From the NCBI RefSeq assembly GCF_001640805.2, contig NC_066833.1, positions 4,006,471 through 4,070,470 on the forward strand: a stretch of DNA of 64,000 nt, given 5' to 3'. The DNA is from Lates calcarifer (taxonomy: Eukaryota > Chordata > Actinopteri > Centropomidae). Under the pieces are notes generated by a model. That model saw nothing but the letters and a program-made list of their open reading frames with translations. It did no database searches and was not told the DNA's origin. Made by a program: the position numbers and the translations under genes. Positions 48,205 through 59,960 of the stretch are shown in pieces (the stretch's first letter is position 1; the number at the start of each line of letters is the position of its first letter).

Positions 48205-48470
48205 AAACAAATCAATTTTATGAAGTGACAATGCTATGGCTATAGGTTTAGTTCGGTTTACGCATTTGGCTAGGTGTCGGGAAAGTTCTTGGTTTGACGT
48301 GCTTTTCAGGTTAGGGAACAATAGTGATCATGCTCCATCGTGATTTTGTTGACCTATCCATCCACCCTACTATTACTCTTATGTGGACCTTTATGAAGAG
48401 GTCCTTTGCTCCTGTCATAATACAGCCACTAGAGGGTGTTGTCACTGGAGCGTAAATGTATGTCATTTTG
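48205..48470 (+). repeat. Dispersed repeat family R3, copy 2
   Basis: Same ordered blocks as 41745-42095, including 'GTGACAATGCTATGGCTA', 'TTGACCTATCCATCCACC' and 'CCACTAGAGGGTGTTGTCAC'. Confidence 0.6.
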
Positions 48471-48586
48471 GAGCTGTTGCTGAAACGACTCTTCGGAGGA
48501 CAGTCTCCAAAATTATGTGAGATGTTTGACACTTGCCTGGAGAGAGTAGTGTTTTTTCCTGCCTATGTTGAGATGAACACTGTTAT

Positions 48587-48999
48587 TTTAAAGCTATAGT
48601 GTGGAACTTTTGTTTCCCCCTTGTGGCAGTGAAAGTAATTCTAATCCGCATTTGTCCTCACTGTTGATCACTTTCTTTTTTAGACTATAATCCTTTCTTT
48701 TTTGTCTGGAGCATCAGAAACGCTTCCTAGGTTGCTGAAGCCTTCTCCATCTTCGTTGTTATGGTTGCTCCCCTCCTCAGCTTTGGCAAACTAGTTGTTA
48801 CTGGTTGATGTAAAACACTGCTACCGGTCAGTGCGCAGACTTAAGACTCCGGTCTGCTCTGAAATACAGAGAGATTTACCTGGTGCTGATGAGCTTAATC
48901 AACACTGTGTGTGTGTGTGTGTGTGTGTCATTTTGCCACAAGGGCTTGAATTTAATTGATATTCATTTATATGGAAAATGACTGCACTCCAGCTTTAAA
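48587..48999. mobile_element. Candidate small non-autonomous DNA element (MITE-like)
   Basis: The left end TTTAAAGCTATAGTGTGGAA and the right end, on the complement, TTTAAAGCTGGAGTGCAGTC form imperfect terminal inverted repeats. It contains a (TG)n run at 48906-48928 and no coding frame. The termini resemble, in style, the element at 1122-1527. A lone 'CACTGGAGCTTTAA' end near 53.21 kb may be a relative. Confidence 0.5.
48906..48928. repeat. (TG)n microsatellite
   Basis: About eleven TG units inside the inverted-repeat element at 48587-48999. Confidence 0.9.
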
Positions 49000-49416
49000 T
49001 GCTTCTTTTTAAAATGTATTTCTTTTTCATTTATTAAATTGTACAGCGCCTGTTTGTGTATTTTTTTGTTCTGACAGACCGATGTGAAAAGTTGAGGCTT
49101 TTTGGAGGTAAAAAAGCAACATTTCAGTAAATCCTTTTGCGTCTCAGTCACAAGTGGTGAAGTTTCTCAGAGATGAGGTAGATGAGGTTTGAAGTGTTCT
49201 CTGCAAAACCAAAAGTCACAAATAATGATATGTATTAATCTATTTTCTCTGTTCACTGATATTCACTGTAGAAACAAAACACCAAAAAAAGAGACAGATT
49301 TAACCCTCCAGAAGGTGAAATGAAGGAGGAAAGAAGACTCATTTGCAGCTGTTGATCAGTGAGTCAGAAAGAGGGAAGAAAGCGAGAGAGGAAACTGAAC
49401 ACAGGGGGAAGCAGAA

Positions 49417-49417
49417 A

Positions 49418-49458
<41 letters not shown>

Positions 49459-49459
49459 T
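49417..49459. repeat. (AC)n(AG)n compound microsatellite
   Basis: AC units pass directly into AG units and then into a longer purine-rich stretch up to about 49540, just upstream of the possible first exon. Confidence 0.92.
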
Positions 49460-49559
49460 AACCATGCGCACATGAGAATCAGAGAGACTGAACGAGAGAG
49501 AACAGAGAGGGTGAGGGAGGGCGGCAGAGGGAGAAAAAAAGGCTTAATTAATTCAGGGT

Positions 49560-49820
49560 GGATGGGAGGGATGTTGCTGCTGTCCCTGCCGAGGCTCCAG
49601 TGCCTCTGCTGTCGTGCTGCATGTAGTCGAGTGATTGTGTGAGTGGAGAGGAGGACGACTCGACTGCTGCTGCTGCTGGCTGCTTACTGGGAACCAGACA
49701 CCAGTCCAGACCAGCGACGACTCCACATCCTAGAGCACACTGACTGACTGACTGGTTCTTTACTGAACGACTGAACAGGGGATATTACATGGACTATAGT
49801 GGGAGCAGCAATGGCCAAAG
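49560..49820 (+). other. Possible first exon of an unidentified plus-strand gene
   Basis: A segment of balanced composition after a purine-rich tract, with CTG-rich sequence typical of a 5' UTR, ends at a good donor AAAG|GTAGGG (49820/49821). Two ATGs precede it: 49789 (frame reads MDYSGSSNGQ, ending with two bases of a codon) and 49811 (Met-Ala-Lys, ending with one base). Neither protein start is recognised and no second exon was found by 64000, so the first intron would exceed 14 kb. No TATA box is evident. It could also be a chance donor in GC-richer DNA. Confidence 0.3.
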
Positions 49821-50797
49821 GTAGGGAAGACTTTCTCAGTGATTACTCCTCCTGTCCCCCTTCTCCCATTTCTGTCTTGTTCTTTTTCTTCCATGTTGAT
49901 GAGCACAATGTTCTTTTGTTTTTTTTCTGTCAGTGTTGTCTGATCTGTCTTTTCTGTTTCATCCTAGTCTTTATTTTTTCAGGACACTCTCAGCACTTAT
50001 TTTTGTTTTGACACATTTCCGTCCTTGTTTCTTTCACATTTTTTTTTCCTTTTCTGGTCCTATCCCACCAAGCCTAATCTTATTTTAAATCTGCCACAAC
50101 CCTTTTTTTATTTAGTCCAAGTTTTTTATTTTCTAAATTTACTATACCTGAACCATGATACTAATGAGTTTTTTTGGTGAGGTTTTGTCATAAATGGCAT
50201 CAGAACTTGCCTAGTTGAGGAGGTTTGCACAGCACTGGATGTGATGCATGTTTGGGAGGAAATGGAATTAAAAACAAAATGTCTCAGACCCATTGTACCT
50301 CAGGAATCAGCTGGCCACAAAACAATTCAACACGGCATAAGATCAATACTGTAGTTAGATCAGCTGATATCTGTTAACTCAGTGAGACATCACCTCTCTG
50401 GGTCAGGTCACTCTTATTTTTGGATAATGTCCTGATAATATACTTAAACACATTGCACTAATAGGGTGACCTTTGTCAGGAAGTTGCAAGCCAAGGGCAT
50501 AATGATGGACTCTTGTTGCAAGTACATTTCTCATAATCAGGTACTGTTTATGACCCATTTTCAACTAGGACATATTAAATTAACAGAGGTGATTACCTAA
50601 AATTTGTGTCTATACTTCAGTCTATTTTTATCTTGTTCCCTTTGCACTGACAAGGAGAGGTGAGGTAGTGAACGGCTGAAATATTCAACCACGTTAAACT
50701 GTAATTCTAACGCACATTATATTTAAGTCTCTGATTAAATGTTATTGTTTTTTGAGTATATGTTGCATGTCTTACTGTCACTCCCTTTTAATCCCAG

Positions 50798-50960
50798 GCT
50801 GCCTCCTTGAGAGCGACGCTTTAGCATGAGACGGCTGACTTCTCGTGATTAATCTCCAGTCGGCACGCCTAATTACATCTCATCAAGCAATCACCAAATG
50901 CGGTGGTTATTTATTCCTTGACAGCATCCACTTGGTCGGTGATAAACATTAGGGATTCAT
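50798..50960. other. Possible conserved non-coding element with homeodomain motifs
   Basis: A non-repetitive segment with GATTAATC (50847-50854), TAATTA (50870-50875) and 'GTGATAAACATTAGG'. No open frame of note. It lies about 1 kb after the possible first exon, a common place for an intronic enhancer; this is inference. Confidence 0.25.
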
Positions 50961-51929
50961 CTGTGAGAGCACAGTGAGCGAACGAGCAGAGAGAGCAGAG
51001 CTGAGAGAATCAGGAGAAGATCAACAGAGGAAATGAAAGAGGGGAGAAAAACAAGAAAAAGAGTGTAAGGACAGAGGGTGAGGGGAAGAGGATCATTTAG
51101 CAGTGCTCTGATATGCAGCTCACGTTCTTGAGGTCCAAGAAAGCATATAAGCACCTGTGTGTCTTTGTGCTTGGTGCCATGTGTATTGATACTGTGTTAG
51201 TCATGTTAATGGTCTCAGTGAGGGGCCAGCTGGTGGAGGGTCAGTGGAGGTCTGTGAAGATGGCAGTGACAGCCTCCTGATAATGATCCGTTTGCCATCA
51301 CAGTAATTTATCACATGGATTAAGAGGTGAACAATCGCCTGTCTAAACATGGATCTCTGTGATTAGGACAAGAGCATGCACAGACCCACTCAAACTGATT
51401 CCTTTAATTTCCGTAGTGACCCGAATAGAAGATGACCTGCTTATAAGGCACCAACCCCCTTTTGAAACACCTGTTATGCAAATCAAGGTAGACATATCTT
51501 TTGAATGTAGTGTCACATTTACATAAAAGTCAATAAAAACACTGCAAATCACCAAGAAACTAAATAATAGAGGTGTTTTGTACATGAATCTTTAACGCCA
51601 AATCCTCCAGGCTTAACTGAGTGTAGTGAGTCATTGTTGTCACTCACTGAATCAGTAGCTTTTAGCAGTGGAGCTCCCCCCACAGGTAACTGAAAGTATT
51701 AAAAAGAAAAAGGTGGTGGTGTGGTGAGTTTTGTACTCAACTGAATACAACCGCTTGAACAAGAAATAGGCTGAGTTAAAATTCAGTGTGTAACTGTAGT
51801 GTATTAGAATGTATAATGAATTTAGGTTGTATTTGCAATAACTGTTGTTTTTGTGTATCCAACATTGAGATATCATCATCTTTTGAGTTGATATGGTGAC
51901 TCTGTTAGCAAACAGTTACTTCTTTCCAT

Positions 51930-52200
51930 ATGCAGTAGTTATGGAGCAACGTTATCATTCATCTGGAGTCATGTTTATGTCCCTTTGATGCAGTTTTTGG
52001 TCTCCACCACCTCCACTACGTTCACCAGCTGCTCTCTAACTGTGTCTGTCTGCTGTCTGCTGAGCAGGTAGTGGACAGTAGGTTTTTAGAGCTTTTTCTC
52101 TGAAACCAGTTGCCTGCTGCTGCCAAAACTGATGTTATGGGAGTAGTGAGAGTGAACCACAACTGAAACCAAGTGGAGCTGCAGGTTCAGCTGATAATTG
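51930..52200 (+). repeat. Dispersed repeat family R4, copy 4
   Basis: Best-preserved with 59.6 kb: 'AGTTATGGAGCAACGTTATC', 'CAGCTGCTCTCTAACTGTGT', 'GAGCAGGTAGTGGACAGTAG', 'GAGAGTGAACCA'. Confidence 0.65.
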
Positions 52201-52249
52201 TCTGTAGGTTTGTCAGTATGAGCAATCCCTTTCACATTATCACATTGTT

Positions 52250-52500
52250 TTCAAGCATGGTACGCCAAATGGTGTATGCATAACACGCCAATTTCCTTTC
52301 GTCATTTAACTTGTTATCACTGTGCATTTTATGCTTTCTGCCTGTCATGTCACACTTTGTCATCTCTTTTCTTACTAACCCCTCCTCATCCCCCCAACCC
52401 TGATCAAAACAGTGTTAAATGACACATGAAATGCAATGCGTAGACGTCACACGTGGAAAGTGGCATGCTATTTAGACACATTACCATGAGATCACGTTAT
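52250..52500 (+). repeat. Old dispersed repeat (copy 2, pair with 11.85 kb)
   Basis: Shares 'TATCACTGTGCATTTT', 'TTAAATGACACATG', 'AAAGTGGCATGCTATTTA' and 'GATCACGTT' with 11840-12085 in the same order and orientation. Confidence 0.55.
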
Positions 52501-55500
52501 GCTTTCACATTGTCATTATAAAATATAGATTGAAGCTGCTTTATGATCAGCAAAGTGACTTGTCATTAACCGGGAACATGACAATTTATTACCAACTTGT
52601 CTAATTCCATTTTAACATGTAAAACAGAATGAGCATTAAGCCCTGAATTTACAAAACATTGAGCCTTCTTCTTTCTGTTTTTCACATGCATCACTCTCAC
52701 ACACTCAGCTGTCAATTTTGGAGCCACAGAAAGAGGAAGACTTTCAGTGTTTATTTTCATTTTTTATTTGATTTTGGACGTATGTCCTTGTAACATGGCA
52801 TTTCGTGACAACATACAATTTTTCTCATTTAATCTGTCAAGTTCATTTCTGCAGTGACTTAAAGAGACACTTTCTGTTCATTGCAAATTGATTTATTCTT
52901 TGGCAGTAAAACATGGAGCTGACGTAAGCCAGCAGAAAACTTAGGTAGACTGGATTGGGCTTACTGGAAACTTTTGAGGCTGACAAACTCAGTTCATAGA
53001 AATCCACTGGCCTTGCAACTTCAAAGAAAAACAAAACAACCTGTAATGCAAATCAATCTTACAGTAATAGGCTCAGTGTGGGTGAATATGTTGTGTGAAT
53101 AAAAGACATTCACTAGATGATATTGCGTGACTAAATATACTTACTGCACTGGTCCTGTTGGCTGTGGCTCTTAATAACAAGCCAGCAGTGACATTATATG
53201 ATATGCCCTCACTGGAGCTTTAAGTCTGAGTCTTTCTTTTCAGGATAAAATGTTTTTTGAGGAAATTCAGGGATCTCATTGAAAATCATGGGATCTTGCT
53301 GAAAGTGCAGAAAATCCTTAATCCTACTTAATTCTTTTTGTAAACCATTTTTTTATGCACCAGAGAGAGTTGGGTGACAAATGCTTCAGTACATGATGGC
53401 CACAGCTGCTTCACAATCAAAGTCCTCCAGTCTCCTGTCTGTCCATCTGTCTAAAGGCAAATACGGTCTGAATGTCCTCAGTTGAAGGTGGCGCAAGAAG
53501 CCTGCTGCCATGGCTGCCTCCCTGTTCTCTCTTCAAGACTTTATTTATCTTTTAGTCCTTGACATGGAGAAGTATAGTTGCTCCTTGAAGGCATTTTTGA
53601 TGTTGTCCTTGCTTGTAGACACAATAAATGACAGAAGTAGAGAAAATCTTGACTACCCCTGCATGTGATCTGTTTGCCACTATGTGTGGGGTGGCTGTGA
53701 TCGTCTTATTGGTGTGAGATGATATATCAGAGACAGTTTAAATAAATATCTTGTCATTGATGACTAAGTGACTGTTTATGGCAGCTTAAATCTACTAAAA
53801 ATAAAGGTGGTGGTTGTTATTCTGTAAGGAATCGACGAGCTGAAAAAGACGTTTGATAAAACACGGATGGAGTAGATACAAAATACACTGTCCGTGATAC
53901 AGTGATAAGGCTAAATGTAGAGTCCCTCCTCCACTCAAAAATGTGTTTTGCTTTCTTGGTGCTTCACTTGGATGTTTGACCTTCACTGTGCAGAATGATG
54001 TATGTGCAGAGTTTAACACCAGAAGTCTGTTTTCACATGATTTTGTGACAATTAGTTTGGAGCCAGTCATGGATCCAATGTGCAACTTAAGTGTGATGTA
54101 CAAACTTGAAACCTTCAATGTCCAATGAGAGAGAGAGAGAGTCGATGTAATTCTGGGAGGGAATTTTGAAGGTGTCACTGAAGCAGTTGTAGCAGTTTCC
54201 CAATGGAGTTTGTGTGACATTTAAACTATGCCACTACAGAAGAAAAGTCCTGGATCTGTGGATATAGGCTTTGTGAAGGAGTTGTTTACCCTCTCATACT
54301 GCTGACACATATTTACGTTTCATTTTCACGACACTGAACCGGGCCATGGGAGGAGCATGTAAATCTATTCTTTCAAATTGGTTGGCATTTCCCTTTAGAT
54401 ACAGTGCAATCAGTTGTTGTGTATAGCTTGGCCTTTCCATTCCCCTCTGCATTTTACACACAATCCCCCAGTTGCCATGACACCCAGGCCTTCCATAAAT
54501 ACTCCTGGTATTTGTGAGGCTACATCCCCAGTAGGTTAGAGAACAGAAAGCCAGGGCCCTATGTGAGCCGAGCCTGCAGCAGAGCTAATCGCAGATCAAT
54601 CCGCAACGTTCTCAGATAGTCTTAGTGTCGGCTTCAGAGCCATTTCCAAGCCCAGGGTCTGCTCAGTGTACTGCAGCTACATGGGCTCACAGCACATTAC
54701 GCGTTTCATTTCTTTTTCTTAACCTTGACAATGCACACCTGCTGTAGGCAAATAACTGTGTGGTAGAACTTCAGTAGATGACTAATGATGTGACGTTCAT
54801 CTTACTGCTGCAAGCTGTAAAAACAGAGGTGAAAACTGAGATGATTCATTCTCTTAAGATGGAAAGAACTATCACAGAGAAGGTGATCGAATTGACAAAA
54901 AAAGGACTAAGTGGAAACAGTGAGTTGTGATAACGGGGGAGAGAGGTGAAGATAGACTGGAACAAGAAGCAGGGATAGTGTGTGTGATTTTCTGTACGGT
55001 ACGTGTGTGCCTTGTCAAGTCCTGACAAGGGATCAGCAGCAGGCCTTTTATGGCTAAAGATGGAGCTCAGGCTACAGCCCCCAAGGTTAACCATGCCCCC
55101 ATACAGTTCATACAGTTCAACAATGTTAGCCACTAAATTTGTCTTTGGCCTGTGCACTTCCCCCTTGCCCTGTAGTGTCCCTCACTGAAAACCTCATTCA
55201 GTAGGAAACTCCATCCTGTGCAATACATCAAAATGTAATCCACCTCAGCAGAAACAACTTCCACTTTCTGAGGAGGAGACGAAATTATTCTCCATGAGCA
55301 AAAACTCTTTAATTTGGAAAAGCCATTTCCTATATATTGTGGTTGTTGGCCCAGGGTAGGGTGTATACAGCCATGTGCCACCAAAATGCCACCAAGTGTC
55401 TGTAAGAGGCCTCACCAGTTCAGATCTTCATTAATCCATGCACAATAGCATTAAAAATGGTAAACTCACAAGATAATACAAACTCACAAGATAATACATA

Positions 55501-55629
55501 TTAAAGCACATTTTAATACATTAAAATGTGCTTTAATAAGATATGATAAGATAAAGTTCAAGGCTGTGCAGGTAACAAAGAGGCAGTTACAGTAATGGAC
55601 AAAATCATTCATCTGTCTATGCTACGATC

Positions 55630-55885
55630 ACTGCTAAAAAATAAATGTTTCATGTTAAGTTTGTTTAGATTTAGGTTCACAAGACCTTTGTTGTCATAGT
55701 TACAATAATAAACAGTAGGTTAAGGTTAAGGAACAGTTATGGTCAAGATTAGAGAAAAACAACATAGACTTTCAGTCAAACAAATTGCTGTCTCATGTGT
55801 CAAAGTTCAGTGTTTTGTTGACCCATCAAACCACCTCAACCACCACCTCACGTCTTCCTTCGCTCCAGTCATAACATTCCTAGTT
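55630..55885 (+). repeat. Dispersed repeat family R3, copy 3
   Basis: Shares 'TTACAATAATAAACA', 'GGTTAAGGTTA', 'GTTGACCCATC' and 'CTCCAGTCATAAC' blocks with the copies at 41.75 and 48.2 kb; most diverged of the three. Confidence 0.5.
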
Positions 55886-55899
55886 GAATCTTGTGCCGC

Positions 55900-56080
55900 T
55901 GGACTTGGTTGTAGATACTTAAAGACATTTCACCTCTCACCCAAGGGGCTTCTTCAGTTTTGACTGACTGGTGGGGAGACTCAGGTATTTAACCTGTGTG
56001 GGGTCACAGCCAATGATGTCACTTTGTTCATCTCTTGGCTGTTGTAAGGACAGTGATCAATGTGAAAGCCCATGTTATTA
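55900..56080 (+). repeat. Dispersed repeat, pair with 39.35 kb
   Basis: 'CACCTCTCACCCAAGGGGCT', 'CTGACTGGTGGGGAGACTCA', 'GGTATTTAACCTGTGTGGGG' match both 39340-39560 and a widespread teleost repeat as I remember it. Confidence 0.6.
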
Positions 56081-56355
56081 TTAACACTGGTGGCACTCAC
56101 ACTCTGTACACTCTGTACTAGGTGCAAGTGAACATCCTGGACATCAGCAAAACACTGACAGGACATACACAAGACTGAATGTGACTGACCAGCAGCATGT
56201 TGATCAATGAAACCAAATGAAGGTCCCTCCATGAAGCATCTACAGGCTGTTGTAGCCAACTGAGGAAGTGGGCGAAGGTCTTTTTTAAAGCTACATTACA
56301 AATAAAAATCAGTTAATACATGTTAATCACTTCACGTTCTTATAGTACTTACATA

Positions 56356-57063
56356 CAGTCAGTGGTCACTTTTTTAGTGACACCTATGAAATCTAATGCA
56401 ATCCAATACAACAGATCAGCCATATACATTAATAGCTGAGCTGTTGTCCTTTACAAAGATAATAATGTTAATAATGTTAGGTATTAATCTCTCTGTATTT
56501 GTGTTTCAGTTCAATTCAATTTTATTTATATAGTGCCAAATCACAACACTTTCCATATAGAGCAGGTCTAGACCGTACTCTTTAAAATAGGCATTTACAG
56601 AGAGAGACCCAACAAATCCCACCATAAGCAGCAGCACTAGGAGACAGTGGCAAGGAAAGACTTCCTTTAAGAGGCAGAAACCTCGAGTACAAGCAGTACA
56701 AGTAATTTCTAATTCTAGCAGCAGGTGTTGAGTGGAGTTGTAGGAGCAGCAGGAGACTTGTCATCACAGGTCAGACTCTACAGCTCCAGAGGCAGAAGTA
56801 CTTATCACTGAGGTTGTAGGTTGCAGCTGTGTAGAAATGAACTACTTTATACTGAGAGGTGTTTCTAATGTTTTTTCCACCCCATTTACAAACATGAGGG
56901 TGGACAAATTTTAGAAATACATTTTCAATATAATGCAGCCCAGTACAACACCAACACCTACTACAACCTCACTAATAAGGATATAACTTAATTACCACCA
57001 CTGCTGTTGTACTGGTTTGCACTAGATTGTATAGATATACCTAATAAAGTGGCCAAGTAATGT
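56356..57063. mobile_element. DNA transposon remnant with terminal inverted repeats
   Basis: The left end CAGTCAGTGGTCACTTTTTT and the right end, on the complement, TACTTGGCCACTTTATTAGG are imperfect inverted repeats sharing TGG(C/T)CACTTT(A/T)TTAG. Next to each end are the related pieces 'AATGCAATCCAATACAACA' and 'AATGCAGCCCAGTACAACA', so the element is partly palindromic. It carries a second repeat inside (56510-56766). The termini resemble a common teleost repeat ('AGTGGCCACTTTATTAGGTA'). Confidence 0.6.
56510..56766 (+). mobile_element. Teleost dispersed repeat nested in the 56.4-57.1 kb element
   Basis: Starts TTCAATTCAATTTTATTTAT, runs through 'AGAGCAGGTCTAGACCGTAC', 'GAGACCCAACAAATCCCACC' and 'GGCAAGGAAAGACTTCCTTT' to 'GGCAGAAACCTCGAG'. 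This is a pattern I know from many spiny-rayed fish genomes. The class (LINE 3' end or SINE) is not certain. Confidence 0.65.
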
Positions 57064-57364
57064 ATTAATACCTCTTTGTCTGATGAGGAGAGTTGTACAA
57101 TGTAAAATTGAGTATTCTGCAGTGTTGTGAGTCCTGGGGAGGAATTATTTAATGCTGGCCCAGTTCCACTTGTAGACTCACTAAGTCCATAAGAACTTAG
57201 AGGTGTCCCACTGGGAAATCAGTAGATGTATGAGGGCTCTCTGACCTTCTGAGCTCTTCACACAACTCTGAGGACTTAATTTAAGAGAGAAATCCAGATT
57301 CTATAGTGTTATGGCATTAAAACTACAATTTTACTTGAACTGTACTGTTTTACTGTATCGTAAA

Positions 57365-57386
57365 AATAAATAAATAAATAAATAAA
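57365..57386. repeat. (AAAT)n microsatellite
   Basis: Five AAAT/AATA units in an A-rich tract. Confidence 0.8.
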
Positions 57387-59589
57387 ACCCTGAACAAAAT
57401 ATGGAAGAAGTTGGCAACATTACATTTTACTCTAAATTACACTGTGACCCTCAAAGCAAAGGTGGTACAGCTAAAGGATGGATAGATTTAGGATGTAGAA
57501 TAAAAAATGGAAAATCTCACATTATATGGACCTCTACTGTTGACTTTGCTGTTAAACAGCCTGCTCAAAATAGTTTAATGTCATTGTCATTATCATATGC
57601 TCTTAATGGCCTTTCTTTATTTATTCTAGTACAGTGAGCATTTTCTTAAGCATCCTAAACCACTACAAAGAGCCTAATGGGCCATTACAGTTGCTAATTT
57701 GTCTGAACAATGTAGAGGAGACCTGCCACACAATTCAGGTGATTGAAGTGATTGAAATGCTTCAGTATCTAATATTCAAGAATTGGCCTTCTTTTGGTCT
57801 CAAGGGTGAAAGAATTAAAACCTCAGCCCACACACACTTGAGCTGAGAGATTTACTTACTTTATAGAAAGCTCTTGATGTACAGACGGCGGCGATAATGG
57901 CTGAAAAAGAGTGGATTTCAAACACAAACACACCCACGCACATAGGTCACAGGAACATGCAAATCCAGCTCAAGGCTGCAGGTGTGCAGTGCTTTCATAG
58001 TCAGGAACCCTGCTGCCAAGCCCATACTGCATATTTGTATTGGATGCATATACCATAATGCGTACAGGTAAGAAATCTGCATGTGTAATTTCAATGGAAA
58101 AGTTCAGCTGATGTGATAAAACACACTCTGTTTTGAGTAGAAAGCTCTCCTGACGCAGTGGTTTCAGTTGTGTGTGTTGTTACGAACACAATTCCCATGA
58201 GACAGCAAGTGCACGCTGAGCCTCGCTGAGGTTCTTGTTAATTGTCTGACTTTACCAAATTTTATTTGACTTTGTCTTGTCATCTATCACCCCTTTCCTT
58301 GTCGTTGGCTAGGCGGAATTGAAAGGCTGTGAAATGGTAGCGCTTTCTGTTATGGGTGTGAATTGGGCTAAGTATGCTTCCCCATTAAACATATTTACAT
58401 ATAAGATTGGTTTCACAGGCATGACTAATATCTAAAGGCCTTTACTAATGTGTGATGTGCAGTTGGACTTTAAAGTATAATCCAACAGTTTTAGTCTTGT
58501 GGGAAAATAAAAATCTGGGGCATTTGTACCAAAAAATTTGAGCTTCAGTTATTAAAAATGTAACCGACTGATAAAATATTGCAGTAGGATCCACTACATG
58601 ACGGGAGGAGCAAACTGAAGCTTGAATTTGAGATTTCTGGAGTTGTTCAGTAAGCTACCGACCCAGTTATAGTGGCGATGTCTATATTTAGTAAGTGCTT
58701 GGATCATGAAGATTATCTCAGTGCTTTAAATGACTGATGTTTGACACAGAAAAGCTGCTGTTGGTATCCATTTAATCATATGGTCACACAGTCATATGGC
58801 TTCCTGCAGTCGATAGTTAAAATGCTTTGCTGGAGAGTGAGCGTATGTGTGTGTGCGTCAAGGGCTTCATGGCTGCTATCAGAGCTTCACACACACTCTT
58901 CCTGTAAAGAGGGCCTGCTTAGCCCACAGCATCCTGCCCGACACTCTAAGGGGGAATGTCAGTTAGAGGCATCCTGTACGACATTTGGCCTCCAGCTGTA
59001 TACTGATGCGTGCTGCCAACTTTAAGCTGGACTCTTCTGATTCTGAAGGCCAGACTGACTCTGGATCAGCCCTCTGCATTCGTCCTAATACAGACTCCCA
59101 TCCATCTTTTCCACTGTGAACATAATTATGTCAGAGCTCCTGTTTCTGTTTACCTTCCCTCCTCTTCAGTGTTATCACTCTAATCATCATCAGTATCCTA
59201 ATTTGGCAGTGCTGCTCTCTCCACATGCTTTATGTCTTGGAATTACTCTTCATGGTGAATGTGCAGACACAACAGCAGCAGACTGGAGTGGTGTGTTAGA
59301 CTGGATTGAGTTTCCTTGAGATTGTCCCCACCAGAAAAACAGCACCATCTGTCTTATGTTCCACTGGCTAAAAGAACCTGTTTATGTTTACCTGACGAGA
59401 ATGTCTTGTGGTCTTTGACTGCCTTGTGTGGATTATCACTGTTGTCTATTACTGAGAGCCTCTTATTGAGAAAGTAAGGATGTGGAAGGTAATAACATTG
59501 GTGACATTGTTGACCTGACCTGTACCAATTTTTGTTTGTAGTTAACCCTGCAATATGGGGAACTTGTAAGCAGTTATTATTTATTTACA

Positions 59590-59960
59590 CAACCAGCAGT
59601 TATGGGGCAACGTTATCATTCATTTGGAGTCATGCTCGTGGGCACCTGGATAATCTAAGTCTAATATTTACTCGTTTTTGCTCTGTTTTTGATCTCTACC
59701 AATGCCTGAGGGAAATATCTGGCTCTTTAGCTGCTAACCAGCTGCTCTCTACCTGTGTCTGTCTGCTGTTTGCTGCTGAGCAGGTAGTGGAGAGTGGCTT
59801 TTTTCAGCTTCAACTTTGAAAACAGCTGCCTGCTGTGGCTGAAAACGATGCTATGAGAGTGAACCAAAACAGTGAAGTTGTGGCTCACTCTCTGGACAGA
59901 TAAACAATGAGCTGAAACTCACTGTAAGGCTCTGCAAAGCCAAGGAAAGCTGCAGAATCA
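59590..59960 (+). repeat. Dispersed repeat family R4, copy 5
   Basis: 'AGTTATGGGGCAACGTTATC', 'CAGCTGCTCTCTACCTGTGT', 'GAGCAGGTAGTGGAGAGTGG' and 'GAGAGTGAACCAAAAC' match 51930-52200. Confidence 0.65.

Larger units (their letters stand above)
41740..49559. other. Non-coding stretch before the possible first exon
   Basis: No gene supported. It contains two copies of repeat family R3 (41745-42095, 48205-48470), one copy of family R4 (46035-46235), an inverted-repeat element (48587-48999), microsatellites and a purine-rich run leading into 49.56 kb. Confidence 0.45.

Noticed and set aside
21083..49559. Possible neighbours of tetrapod gamma-crystallins (for example IDH1 or C2orf80)
   Set aside because: I looked for their recognisable protein motifs in the frames of this stretch and found none.
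49343..49642. Plus-strand frame of 99 codons
   Set aside because: Mostly (AC)n(AG)n low-complexity sequence; the real signal here is the downstream donor at 49821.
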